Origin: Ettlia oleoabundans | Taxonomy: Eukaryota > Chlorophyta > Chlorophyceae > Chlamydomonadales | Direction: 5' to 3' | Assembly (NCBI GenBank): GCA_019693395.1 | Contig: JAAMXP010001182.1 | Location: forward strand, 1 to 57,782 | DNA length: 57,782 bases | Shown: positions 46,353-57,030 of the stretch, piece by piece | Layout: the number at the start of each line of letters is the position of its first letter | Numbering within the stretch: the stretch's first letter is position 1 | Translations under genes and position numbers: made by a program | Notes under the pieces: generated by a model | Told to the model about the DNA's origin: nothing | Database searches by the model: none | What the model saw: only the letters and a program-made list of their open reading frames with translations

Positions 46353-48864
46353 TCAAGGTCGTGCCTGCCACACCCGTGCAATGCCGTCCTCTCCCGCAGA
46401 CAGCAGCCGCCGCCCGCCTCTTAGCCAGCACAGCACGCGCACGCGGTTGCTGTGCGCTGCCAGCGCCAGCACTTGCTGCGCCTGCCCAGTGCTTTCCAGC
46501 TCAACCAGCCTGATGCGACAGTCTGGGCCCACCGCAGCTAGGAGGCTGCCATCTGGGGACAGCGCCACCAGGTTTCGGTCATGAGATGCCTGCTGTACAG
46601 CAGACACGTGCCAGCTGGGATCCCCGTGGCCGGGCTGCACAGCATCTGGGAGCATCAGCTCTAGCAGAGGAGCCCCTGCCGCCACAGCAGCGACACGATT
46701 GCCAGCTGGCACAGCCGCTACGGCTGCCAGGTCCACAACCCGCACGCTGCCATCGCTGCAGGCTGCGGCCAGCAGCACTGTGGAGTCTCCAAGATTTTCT
46801 TTTTGTGCACTAGCCCCACCTGCAAATCCGCTAGTTGTGCTGGTGGCGGGATTTTGTGCACCAACAGCACGGCCCTCTGTGCGGTAGCAGCAGCTGTCCA
46901 CGCCGGTCACCTTGCCCCTGAAGTCATCCAGGCTGGCCACCGGCCCCACCAACTTGCCATCCACCCAGCCTTGGCACTTCTGCAGCGAAAGGGGTGCAGA
47001 CACCTGGTTAAAACCCCTGAAGAGGATAAAGCATGGAGCAGCACCACCAGTAGCAAGCAGGCAGCACACATGTGAGGCAGTCATTTTCAGGAGGTGTTGG
47101 GCACGTGTCACAAGGAGAGGTGTCAGCAGCAACAGCTGCACCAGCCAAAAGATCACAAGCAACATGAACTGGCCTGCAAAACGTCCCACAGCATCACTCG
47201 CCCCTCCCGCCGCAACTGCTGCACGTGGCATGTCAGGAGCAATGCTGACGCCTGGGGTGAGCCCTCTGCCTCGGTGCCTCCACTATGCAGCTGCACAAAG
47301 CAGCAGCAGTTGATGGGTCCAGAATCCCAGACAATTTCCGCCACGTTTTTGCCGCTCTCTGCACTCCAAACGCTAGCCTGGCCATCCCCTGCACAGTTGA
47401 TAAGCCAAATGGACAGCGGAGGGGGGGGGGGCGAGGATGGAGAAAAGCACAACATGGTGTAGCACCTTGGGACACACGGGGATATGATCATGTCAACACC
47501 TGGATGCAGCAAACGGCGACTTAGGCTCAGGTCCCTTAATTTGTTGCCGCACCCGATGCTGAGGCCAGCAAGTGGCCGCAAGGAGAGAAGCAGACGGAGG
47601 AGACCAGGCCGCTGTGCCTCCCCAGCTCCTGATGGCTGCTGTCATCGCTGACTCTGGTGCTCCACAGGCGCACATGCCCGCTGCTGGACCCCGTGGCGAG
47701 CAGGGTACTGTCTGGGCTGAAGGTCAAGCAACTCACACGTCCCTCCTGCCCAGCTTCACCAAACACTGAGCCTGGTGTAACCAGCGCGGCAGGGGTTCTG
47801 CTTTCTCTGCATATAGCCGGCGCATCAGGGTGTAGGTGCCATAGCCGAGTCGTTCCATCTAATGATGCAGTGGCTAGCAAGGAGCCACACATGCTCCAGC
47901 ACAGGCGGGTCACCCGGTCGCTGTGCCCATTAAGCACCTGCAACTGGCGCCCAGTTGTGCTGCACCAGAGGCGTACAGTTGCGTCTGCGCCCACGGTCGC
48001 TACAAGCTGCGTTGGCACGGAGCCAAACACAAGATCCTGCACAACAAAGCACAGCAAACTTTCAACAGGCACCACTAGCTTTGAACCAGCTAACCCTAAC
48101 TGACAGTTTGGTTTGCCAAATGCAGCAAAAGAGTGCTACAGGCCAGTCGCCCTCTGCTGCGTCAGTGGCATGAGCTGCACTTGATGCTTCGCGACAACAA
48201 CGATCCACCTTTGGGTGCATGGCGGCATCGTAAATGGGTCCTTGGTGGCCCTGCAGGGTCACCAGGCAGCGTTGACGAGAGGACTGGCGCTCCAACGCAG
48301 CCAACGCCTTGCTGACTGCTGGTGCCAGTACAGCATCCAGCTCTGCGGCGCGCTGGTAGCTGGCCGCGGCAGCCTCCAGTCTGCCACAGCCTTCCTCAGA
48401 CTGCAGACAACACCGTCAGGGCGGAATGTTTTCTAATTGGCCAACAATAAGCAGTCCCATCCCAGTGCATGCTGGCAATAGGGAGGCTATCAATCCAGCT
48501 GCCCACGTACCTGGGCAAGTCGCAGGTGGGCCTTGCCCCACCTCGGCCGCATGCGGCAGGCCTCCTGCGCATCTGCCCGTGCTGCATCTGGCAGGTTGCC
48601 AAGCTTCAACCTTGCCAAACACCGGTTGGCCAGCAGTGTGCCACGCATATGTGGATCGTCCTCTGGCCCGGTTAGGCAGTCCAGGGCAGCAGTGTAGGCA
48701 GCGACGGCCTGGTCAAAATCGCCCTGGCCAAAGGCCGCATCCCCCAGCTGCTTTGCATCGCTAGCGGAGGCGGGACGCTCCGGAAGATGTTGCTGCCGCG
48801 GGTTGCAGCCCTTGCTGCTCTCCCGTGTCTCTCCAAGTTCCCCAGGAAGGCAGGCGGCCACCAT
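46353..48864 (-). CDS. TPR and WD40 repeat scaffold protein
   Basis: Five exons on the minus strand, 48864-48511, 48400-48209, 48036-47553, 47388-47157, 47016-46353, give 641 residues with consistent phases. Residues about 35-145 form three TPR helical pairs (AKQLGDAAFGQGDFDQAVAAYTAAL; GTLLANRCLARLKLGN; RPRWGKAHLRLAQ), the type of module that holds HSP90/HSP70 tails. A helical linker leads into WD40 repeats: LQGHQGPIYDAAMHP, LVATVGADATVRLW, LNGHSDRVTRLCW...TRLWHL, LTFSPDSTLLATGSS..VRLW, GHSGLVSSVCFSP-type, REGRVMLWDV, SDGSVRVVDL, LVALSPDGSLLAAVGPD and a final LSAGEDGIARVW. This suffices for one seven-bladed propeller plus extra repeats. It ends close to the convergent kinase gene (172 bp). 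The partner and role are unknown. Confidence 0.82.
47421..47431 (-). repeat. C11 tract (minus strand) ahead of a splice acceptor
   Basis: Eleven G on plus, hence C11 on the coding strand, about 30 nt upstream of the acceptor for the exon starting at 47388 in the TPR-WD40 gene. Confidence 0.9.
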
Positions 48865-49083
48865 GGCCCCACTGGCTGAGCTTCAAGAGGCTATGGGGAA
48901 CTGATAAACTATGAGCAAACCCGTGCCAATTCGAGAGGCCCTCTCTTATAAACCTCCGCTCCACATGTCGTCAGTTCTCAACATACGTGCCAGCTGGCCG
49001 TCAGTCAAGTCTTCTGGTCTTGGTGAGCGTCCCGGCGCCCTTATGAGACAGCCATCCGTCTACCAATTGACCAGCCCTGGAGC
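48865..49083. promoter_or_regulatory. Shared 5' region of divergent genes
   Basis: 219 bp between the start codons of the TPR-WD40 gene (minus) and the RRTSS-repeat gene (plus). A tRNA-like word set in this stretch was examined and rejected. Confidence 0.5.
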
Positions 49084-51569
49084 ATGACGTCCCGCGCCGA
49101 GCGGCTGCTTGAATTATGCGCTGCAGATAATATTGAAGTAGTCACGGGCCTCCTCACCACTTCTAAGGAAGTCCGTATTGCAGTGCCGTGCACCCTGCTC
49201 AGCAAAGGAGCCAACGAGACGGGTAGCAAAGTGATTGTCAATGTGGTCCGCCGCTCGCAAGGCTGCAACGTGGCTCTCGAGTGCGGTCATTGGTGGCGGG
49301 GCGCGCCGTCATCAACCGTGCATATGGATTATCGCCAGGCGAGTGCAGCCCCAGCAGGGCAGCGCCGGCCGGCAGCGGCGGCAATCAATGCATGTCCGTA
49401 CTCCGGCTGCCAAACCAAGGCACCTGCAAGGACTAAACATGGCACCTGCGAGGACACAACTGCGTAGCAACAGGCATCAATAGCAGCCCTATGGCATTGC
49501 ACCACTAAATGAAACGGGGGTGTTGTGAAGCCGTGCTGTCGCGGCATCGTAGTTTGTTGGCCGTTTCCCGCCGTTCACTCGCTGACCTCCCACCCTGCGT
49601 GCAGCTGCTCCAACACGCGAATGATGACGCACTACGTGCTCTGCATCGTAAGCTGGTGGCCAGCACAAGCAGCCGCAGCAAGGGGCTGGCCAGGGCGCAG
49701 ACAGTTCCAAGCCGCATTCTGCTGGCACAAAGTGACGGCGGCGGCGGTAGCGACGGCGGCAGCGGTGGCGCCAACCCTCAGCTCCGGCGCACAAGCAGCA
49801 CCGGCATGCCTGCACCCAGCCCGTTGGACAGCGACGGCAAGCCAGGCTTGCATCGCACAAGCAGCAGTGGTGTAACAGCAAACAGCGCAGGCGGCGGCTC
49901 TGGCTTGCGCCGCACCAGCAGCACAGGCGGTGGCCCTGGCTTGCGCCGCACCAGCAGCACCGGCATGCCCACCGCCGGCAACAGCCGACACGGCGGCAGT
50001 CAAGCACGGGCTGCTGCCGGTCCACATCGCCTGTCAGCCTCTGGACAGCCGCGATCCGACGATTCTGCCGGCAGCAGGTCAAGTGAGCTGGAAAGCAGCC
50101 CGCTGGTTACGCCGCAGAAGTTGCCGCAGCAGCATGCGCTGGAGCTTGCGTTGGACGCGACAGCAGCAGTCGCCAACAGCACACCTGTGCGTCGCTCTCT
50201 TGAGGACTCTGCATGCCCCGCCCATCGTCAAGCGGCAACCTTGGCTTACATGCCCAAAGACCCTCCAAGCCCGCAGCACCCATGTGCAGCGGCAGAGCAG
50301 TGGACAGCCGGATGTGGCTCCGTTGGAAGCGGTACTGCCAGCCCGCCAAGCAGCCCCTTTGGGCGTGGCAGCCCAACCATGCCAACCAATGCCAGCACAT
50401 GCCTGCCGTTGGGCCGGCAGGGCACCTTCAGCAGGCCCTACCTTGTAGAATTTGAAGATGAGCTGGCGGCAGCGGCAGCCACTACCGCAGCAAGTGGCAC
50501 GGCAGCAGGGCGAGCCCCAGTATCAGAGGCACCACCGCTGGCAGCTGAGGACTTTGGGTCCATGCGTGCCGCCCGGCTGGTGGCGGCACAGGAGCAGATG
50601 ACCCCTGATGAGCTGCATGAGGTGATCACCGGCCAGACAAGCTTTCTGAATGCAGTGCTCTACTTCAAGGGCTAGGCAACCTGGCATGATGTTTTCTGGA
50701 TAGCTGAACCATTGCTGAGGCGCACCGGAGGTGCCAGCCAATAGACAGAAGCAACAGCACTGCAGCTCAGACAAAATCTGCCCTTGTTGCCGGACGTGCA
50801 CCAAAACGTTGCCTGTAGCCCCAATTCTGCCCTGCAGGTTGGCCCCAACTTCAACCACGTGTTTGTTCCTCCCTGGGCGGTGCCGGCTGTACCGCAGCAG
50901 CAAGTGGTGCGCACCTTCAGGGAGGCGGGGGTGCAGACCAGCACTGGAGCCGCTTATGCACGGCCGCCCACCAGGCAGAGCCACACGGACGCCGATGCGG
51001 CAGATCATTTTGAGGTGGCTCTTACCTGCCCACACTGACGTTAGCATTGTGCGGCAAGCCTGGTGGCTGCACTGTGCCCTTGTTGCATTTTGTGGCTGTC
51101 CAGAGACTAGCGCCTGGTGGTCCTTGATATTTCGCTGTTCTGCCAGCAACTGGCAAGATGTTTAATGACCCTGCCAGCCACCTGTCTGCATCCTCCCCGG
51201 CCCTGGGGCTGCAGGCCTTCATGCAGCACTTTGCAGCCGGGGTGCCGCATTTGGCAATGGCGCTGGCTGATCTGCACCTCACTCGCGGTGGAGAGGACCC
51301 CACTTTTGTAAAAAGTCAGGTGAAACAACACGACCCTGTTGCTGATGACAGCTGCATGTGCCGTGCCACTGGCTGAATACACGGGTTCAGCTGCATCGTG
51401 CCTCAAACCCAACAATAAGAGTGCATAAAGTTAACCAGTCACCGTCTTTGGTTGCCATGTTCTGCCTATCCTGTAGCAGTACTTCTTCAATATGATGCTG
51501 CAACTAAAGGATGAAATGAGCCAGGTGGCGGAGCAACTGCAGGCCCATTGTTCCACCACCGTTATGTAA
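49084..51569 (+). CDS. Low-complexity protein with RRTSS repeats and helical C-terminus
   Basis: Exons 49084-49170, 49605-50654, 50838-51014, 51158-51319, 51480-51569 give 521 residues in phase. If the weak donor at 50655 is not used, the second exon ends at a TAG (50673-50675) and the protein is 385 residues. Residues 1-45 are helical (AERLLELCAADNIEVVTGLL, then a helix with NDDALRALHRKL). Residues about 85-160 carry four copies of a basic L(R/H)RTSS(T/S)G motif, each a consensus site for PKA- or AGC-type basophilic kinases. A long Ser/Pro/Ala-rich region follows, including SPFGRGSP. The C-terminal exons encode GPNFNHVFVPPWAVP, LGLQAFMQHFAAGVPHLAMALADLH and a coiled coil NMMLQLKDEMSQVAEQLQ. 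No family recognised. It looks like a phospho-regulated adaptor with an actin- or membrane-linked role unproven. Confidence 0.6.
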
Positions 51570-52051
51570 TGCTGCAAGCCCAGCGAACCCCATGAACCTG
51601 CTCGACTCTGTGAGGGCATCTATTTTGTCAACACATGTCAAACACTGCATGAAATGCATGCATTCTGTTACCTGTACATGGACCACCCAATGAAAGACGA
51701 CATTTGCATAGATGTGTGTCAATGCAATGGCACGCAGGCTGAAACTGGAATGTAAAACTCACGACGGGGCCAAGACAGGAAACTCAGAAGCAGGATAGTT
51801 GAGCAAAATCATAAAAGGTGCAAAACACAAGCAGGGCAGGTGAAACGCTCGTTCAGCAAAAAAAGGGTGTGGCCCATTGCCAGGTAGGACAGCAATCAAA
51901 AGATGCGTCGGGGGCTGGAACGGCAGTCAAAAGCTTGCCAAAGTCAAACAGAAGTCAGGACAGGGAACAGCAATTGACAGTTGCACATCTACGTAATCTC
52001 GTCGCTTCTAACTGCAGACACATCCTTTGGAGCATGTTCATCAGGATTGCT
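51570..52051. other. Convergent 3' spacer, 482 bp
   Basis: Between the ends of the RRTSS gene (plus) and the hexose symporter (minus). Contains the TGTAA at 51749; no minus-strand TGTAA, ORF or repeat that I can support. Confidence 0.45.
51749..51753 (+). promoter_or_regulatory. Putative TGTAA poly(A) signal
   Basis: TGTAA, 180 nt past the stop at 51569 and none nearer the TAG at 50675, which supports one transcript reaching the downstream exons. Confidence 0.45.
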
Positions 52052-55000
52052 TCACAGCCCCAAGGCTGAGTAGTATCTGGCCAAGCGGCGCAGGTCCCCG
52101 CCCTCAGCGCCACTAGCCTCTCGGAAGGCAGCGGCGCGGAAGCCCTCCCGCTCCAGCACTGCCCTTCCAGCACGCCCCATCACCCGGCACCACACGGGGT
52201 GCCGTGCAAACAAGCTGGCGTAGGCGGCGTCCTCAATAGGGATGCTGCATGGCAGGCACGGCGCGGAGCAGGCAGGGGTCGGCCATGAGTTGTCAGGTAC
52301 AGGAAGGATTGTGGGCTGCACTCGCAGACCTGCTGTTAGAGTGTCAAACACGCTGTCATGCTACCCATGCACAGCAATGCAGGGCAGACGACTGGTTGAT
52401 GTGCGCGGTTTCTGCCAACAAGCCCAAGCCGAATCCACCAGTAGAATGCTCACCCCTTCGTCTCTGCAAACAGCCAGGCAGCAAGTCATGGCAGATGAAA
52501 AGCATGCGGGTACCAACAGCATGATACAAGCGCAGAGCAGTCAGAGAAGCCATGGACCACTATAGGACGAGGTTGACAGTTGTCGCCAAAATGCCATTCT
52601 GCAGACCGCGCAGCTGACCTGGCAGGAGGAAATACACAAAAACCGTCATCACAAAGTTCCAGGCCGCGAAAAATACAAAGGTACCCCACTCCATGCTGCA
52701 CAGCATTGATAGAAAGCTCTGGCCTGCACGAGGGGGAGCGGTTGGGGCTACATTTACATCAGACTTGCACGAACTGGGGTTGAAACATCAGCTGGCTACA
52801 CCGCACTCATCTGAGTAACACTTCTGACAATAACTGCGCGTTCGAGCCCAGATGGCCACTCACTAATGCAACCTTGTCTACATGGCCTGCCACAAACTGC
52901 AAGCTAGTACAACTGCATACCTATGACAAAGCTGACGAGGTAGTTAGTGGCTACCACAGCGCTCATGCCGGCGGTGCGGGTGTCGAGAGTCTGGATCTCA
53001 GCGCCCAGCACCCACACAATGGGGCCCCTGTAGGAGCGCAGCAGCAGGCAGCATTACCAGAGTGCAGACGCAATGCAAAACAAGTGCGCAGCGGCAGCAA
53101 ACTGTGCCGTGCCAAACCAGACTGTTTGCGTTTCAATGCAATAGCCAAGACCTAGTGCATTAAACACGAGCGCCTCACCAGGACCAGGCGAAGCCGGCCA
53201 CAAAGAGGCAGATGAGGACCAAAGAGGCAACAGCAGCGCCCTCAGCCATCTCTCCATTGGAGTGCAGAGACAGCGCCAGAATGACGGCCGTGGCTATCTG
53301 CATTGTTTCATGCGCCATAAAAACCACTTGAAGGTGGAATCAACGCAAGGTTGTGCACGTGCAAAGGCGCTGCAGCGCAACGCCACATCATGGACGAAAA
53401 CACCAGGCTGGTTGTGTGCGAAACATAACATAATGCAGCTGCTGGCTTGGCCAAAAAAGTCCAACAAGCCCGCCCGCCCAGCACCCAGCAATCACCCCAT
53501 GGGCGAGCTAAGGGGCCAGCCCACCAGCTATGCGCAGTGGTAGCCCACCTGGCTGGCTGTCATCTGCAGGCCTCCCTGTATGAGCAGGGGTCTGCGCCCC
53601 CACCTGTCTACCAGCAGCAGCCCCACAAAGGTGCTGACCACGTTAGTGGCCCCTATCACCACCGTGTTGAGCAGCGGGCTGGAGGAGCGGCTGAGCGACT
53701 CAAACATCACTGGGGCTGCAGCGTGCACAGCAGGTCAGGCTTGGAGGTGCTGTTGCTATGCAATGTCACAAACCACACAACAGGTCGCAATGGGTCGTTT
53801 AGAAGTTGTAGCTACTGGCCAGCAGAGCAAGCAGGGAAGCACTGGGTTCAGCAACGCGGCAGCAGCTAGGCATGCAAGCAAGATGCTGGGGCCTGACACT
53901 GCCCTGCACCGCTTCATGCCACAGGCGCAGGCAGGCAGCTGTTTTGCGCACCATAGAAGATTACTGCAGGCAAAGAAGGGGCAAGGGGGCAAGGTAGCTG
54001 GGCGGAGTCAGCAGAGGCGTCATATTGCACAGGACCATCTGTACAGAACAGTGTCTCGCTTTGCGTGCTGGTTGAACAAGCGCAGCTGGCAGGTCCATGC
54101 GCCCGGTCAACACCAACGTCTTCCCACCAACAGCAGCCGCTCACCCGCGTTGATTCCAGTCAGCTGCTGGAAAGCTGCCAGTGTGGATGACATGATAAAC
54201 ATGGGCAGATTGTGCCTGGCCACCAGGTTCTTCCAGCTCTGCAGAGGAAAGGGGACAGGGGAGGCAGAGGGAGCGGCCAGCAAGGGCATCGTTAAGAAGT
54301 TGTCAAAGTAGCCGGAACACTGGCAGGAGGCAAAGGCATGTGAGGAAAGTGTCAGAGTTACCAACTGCTCAGCATACAAACATGGGACATTGTGTGCACT
54401 CTTCCACCATTAGGCAATCCCATCCTGTCGCCATGAATCACCCAACTGCCTGCCTCACCTGCACATTTGACACCTTGGCAGCCTGCTGTGCAGCATCGCA
54501 GATGTCTGCATACTCTGCATCCACCTCGTCCGTGCCCCGCAGCTTCTGCAGCACCGCCCTGCCCTGCGCCCACTTGCCCCTGCAATCACATAGCAAAGAG
54601 GTGAACGACCAGGCGGGCTGGATTGAGGAACGCAGCTCAAGGCTGCACAGGGGGCCTCAAGCTTGACTGACTGTCCCACGCTGCATGACGAACTGACGAG
54701 CGCAGCAAGTCCCACCAACATCTCACTTCTCGATCAGATATGAGGGGCTCTCCGGCAGTACCAGGCCTCCCAGGCAGAGGATGGAGGCGGGCATGGCGGC
54801 CAGCCCCAGCGACAGCCTCCAGCCCCAGCCAGGGATGTACTGGCTCCCGTAGTTCACCAGCTGCAAAGAGTAAGGCCTAACAGGTAGCAGGTGAGCGTTG
54901 GGTGACCGGGGCAATGAGCACCTCTCATAAGAGACCTGGATAGTGGCCACATAAAGCAACGTTTGACATGAGCATTGAGATGTCGAATCATGGCATGGAC

Positions 55001-56719
55001 GCAGACTGGCACCAAACAACCGCCACCAGCTGCCGGCTGAGATATTAGTCCCACCACATGCCCCGGCAACTACATGCCCGCGCCACCTGTCACCACTCCA
55101 GTCACTCACTTGCGCCGCCAGGATGCCCACAGTTGTTGCCACTTGAAACAGGTAGGCCAGGCCGCCGCGGCTGGCATACGGCGCCACCTCAGCAATGTAC
55201 ACCGGCACCACGCACGCAGCGGTACCTGCGGGGCAGAGGGGCACCACGCTGAAGGGGCTCCGCAAGACGGATGCTGTGGCGGTATGGGAACGTTGGGAGG
55301 CGGGCTGAACGGATGCCGACCTGCGGCCAGGCTGGTGTATGGCCTGTGGACAATGAGGGGTGAGTAGCATGTTGGTGCCAGTGTGGGCTGGTGTGTGGCT
55401 CACCTACACCAAAGCCCAGTATGGTGCGCCCCACTATGAGCTGTGTCAGGGTGTGCGCCCCCGCCTGAAGCCCTGCCCCCAGCAGGAAGAAGCAGCCAGA
55501 AACAAGCATGGTGATCTGCGCGCAGAGGAAGCGCAGTACAGCAGAATGTCAGCATAATACAAGAGAAGGAACATCACTGTATATAGCACAAAAAGAAGCG
55601 TCCGTGCCTGCCAAGATGGCTGCCAGGAAGGACAGACCTTGCGCCCGAATACCCTGCTTGCATGCCCAGCAGGTAATGCAATGACAGCGCCAGAGAGGAA
55701 CATGATGGCGCTGAACAGCTGCAGCCGCGTGTCGTGGAACTTGCAATCTGCAGGTGGAAGGCATGCGCAGCACAGAGCAAGGGATCACTTATCGCGCACA
55801 CCCTGTAGCTGTTGGTCAAAAATAATGATGGCAAAAAGATGGAGGCGGCAGCTGAGGTAGACCAGAGCCAGCCATGCCGCGCACATGGGTCGTCGTTGGT
55901 GTCGCTGAGTGTGCGGGCGTAGATGTCTGGGAAGAAATGCTGCTGGAAGGAAGCCATGGCCTGCACCAAGGTAGAAGCAATGATGGTTGCATGCATTTAG
56001 TAAGATTCCTAGTATTAGGCAATTGCAGAGGCAAAGACCGGGCTGGGGCGGGGCAGGGATCCAAACGCAGGAGGCTCTACATGCTGTTGTAAGTTGTAGG
56101 GCCCTTGAACCTCAACACGGCAGGCACAGAGCTGCCTTACCTCCACGCCGCCCACTACACCAATGTCTGCATCCATCAGCCAAACATGAGGACAGCAATC
56201 AACGCAGCTTATAAGGAATGTCCCTAAGGCATGCACCTGCATGCTGCCTGTCGCAATTGCCACAGGCGCCAAACCCTGTCTCCCCGGTAACGCAGCACTG
56301 CCCCCAACATCGCAGTCACGACCAGCAAACAGCCACCCACCAAATCCAAACAGCATTCCTCCAGTTGCCGAGACCAGCGCGACCACAAGGACGTAGATTG
56401 TCATGTGGCCTTGATAGTGGGCCGCCCTACCGCCTGGCAGGAACCAAGAGTGCAGCAAGGGGGTTGGCATCAGGTGGCAACGCCCACACTGTAGGATTCC
56501 AAGGACATTATCTCCAGAATGCCATTCACAATCCAACAATCCATCCCAGCGCATGATCTGCCCGTGCCGCGGCAACGGAAGCGGCAGCGGCTGCTTGAGT
56601 GGCGCGTCACGTCGCTACGAACCTGGCAGCGCCTTGGGCTCGGTGGGCCGCACCAAGGGCGTCCTAGCAGCGTCCCCGACAGCGCCATCGCCCTTGTGCG
56701 GGTAGTTGGCACCGTTCAT
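52052..56719 (-). CDS. Hexose/H+ symporter of the MFS sugar porter family (HUP/STP type)
   Basis: Imports monosaccharides with protons across the plasma membrane. Seventeen exons, all in phase, give 558 residues: 56719-56623, 56433-56341, 56166-56141, 55960-55885, 55747-55638, 55515-55404, 55225-55110, 54860-54727, 54579-54474, 54238-54145, 53962-53951, 53715-53549, 53297-53179, 53027-52921, 52723-52619, 52463-52454, 52244-52052. Twelve hydrophobic spans are readable. Signature motifs: [15 protein letters not shown] in helix 1, the DP-YCKF cysteine loop of STP proteins, [36 protein letters not shown] then [36 protein letters not shown] and LLPETKGIPIED. Two motifs depend on micro-exons of 12 nt (53962-53951) and 10 nt (52463-52454). 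The C-terminal tail is about 60 residues, basic and Ala-rich. The exon ending at 54474 could instead end at 54465. The closest named relatives are Chlorella HUP proteins (family knowledge). Confidence 0.93.
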
Positions 56720-57030
56720 GCCGCCTGCGTCGAGCCTTGGCGAGCTGAAGAGCACATGGGGTTCGAGACGGGTGCCGCGTCCAGAGCTCCTTGGACGCCC
56801 TGCACTTAGCAAAAGTCGTGCAGCTGTGTTGTTTTCGTGTCGGAATCAGGACAAGAGAAGGGTTTTGGGCTCCAGCTGGCACCCCGAGAGCGGAGAGCTG
56901 GCACGAAACCATCTATTGGCTGCCCTGCGAAAGGCTCTTTCGGTAACAAAGCGCTTCAGAGTTCTTGCCGGTTCGGGTGACCCGCTGTTTATCGTCCCGC
57001 AACCAGCGCCGACATGCGACGCTGCGCACA
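56720..57030. promoter_or_regulatory. Shared 5' region of hexose symporter and right-edge gene
   Basis: 311 bp between divergent starts at 56719 (minus) and 57031 (plus). No obvious promoter motif. Confidence 0.45.

Noticed and set aside
49020..49085. Minus-strand tRNA-Met-like words (GGTCAATTGGTAGA and a CTCATAA loop)
   Set aside because: The anticodon stem does not pair, no T-arm GTTC is present and the acceptor ends do not match. It lies in the leader between two genes.
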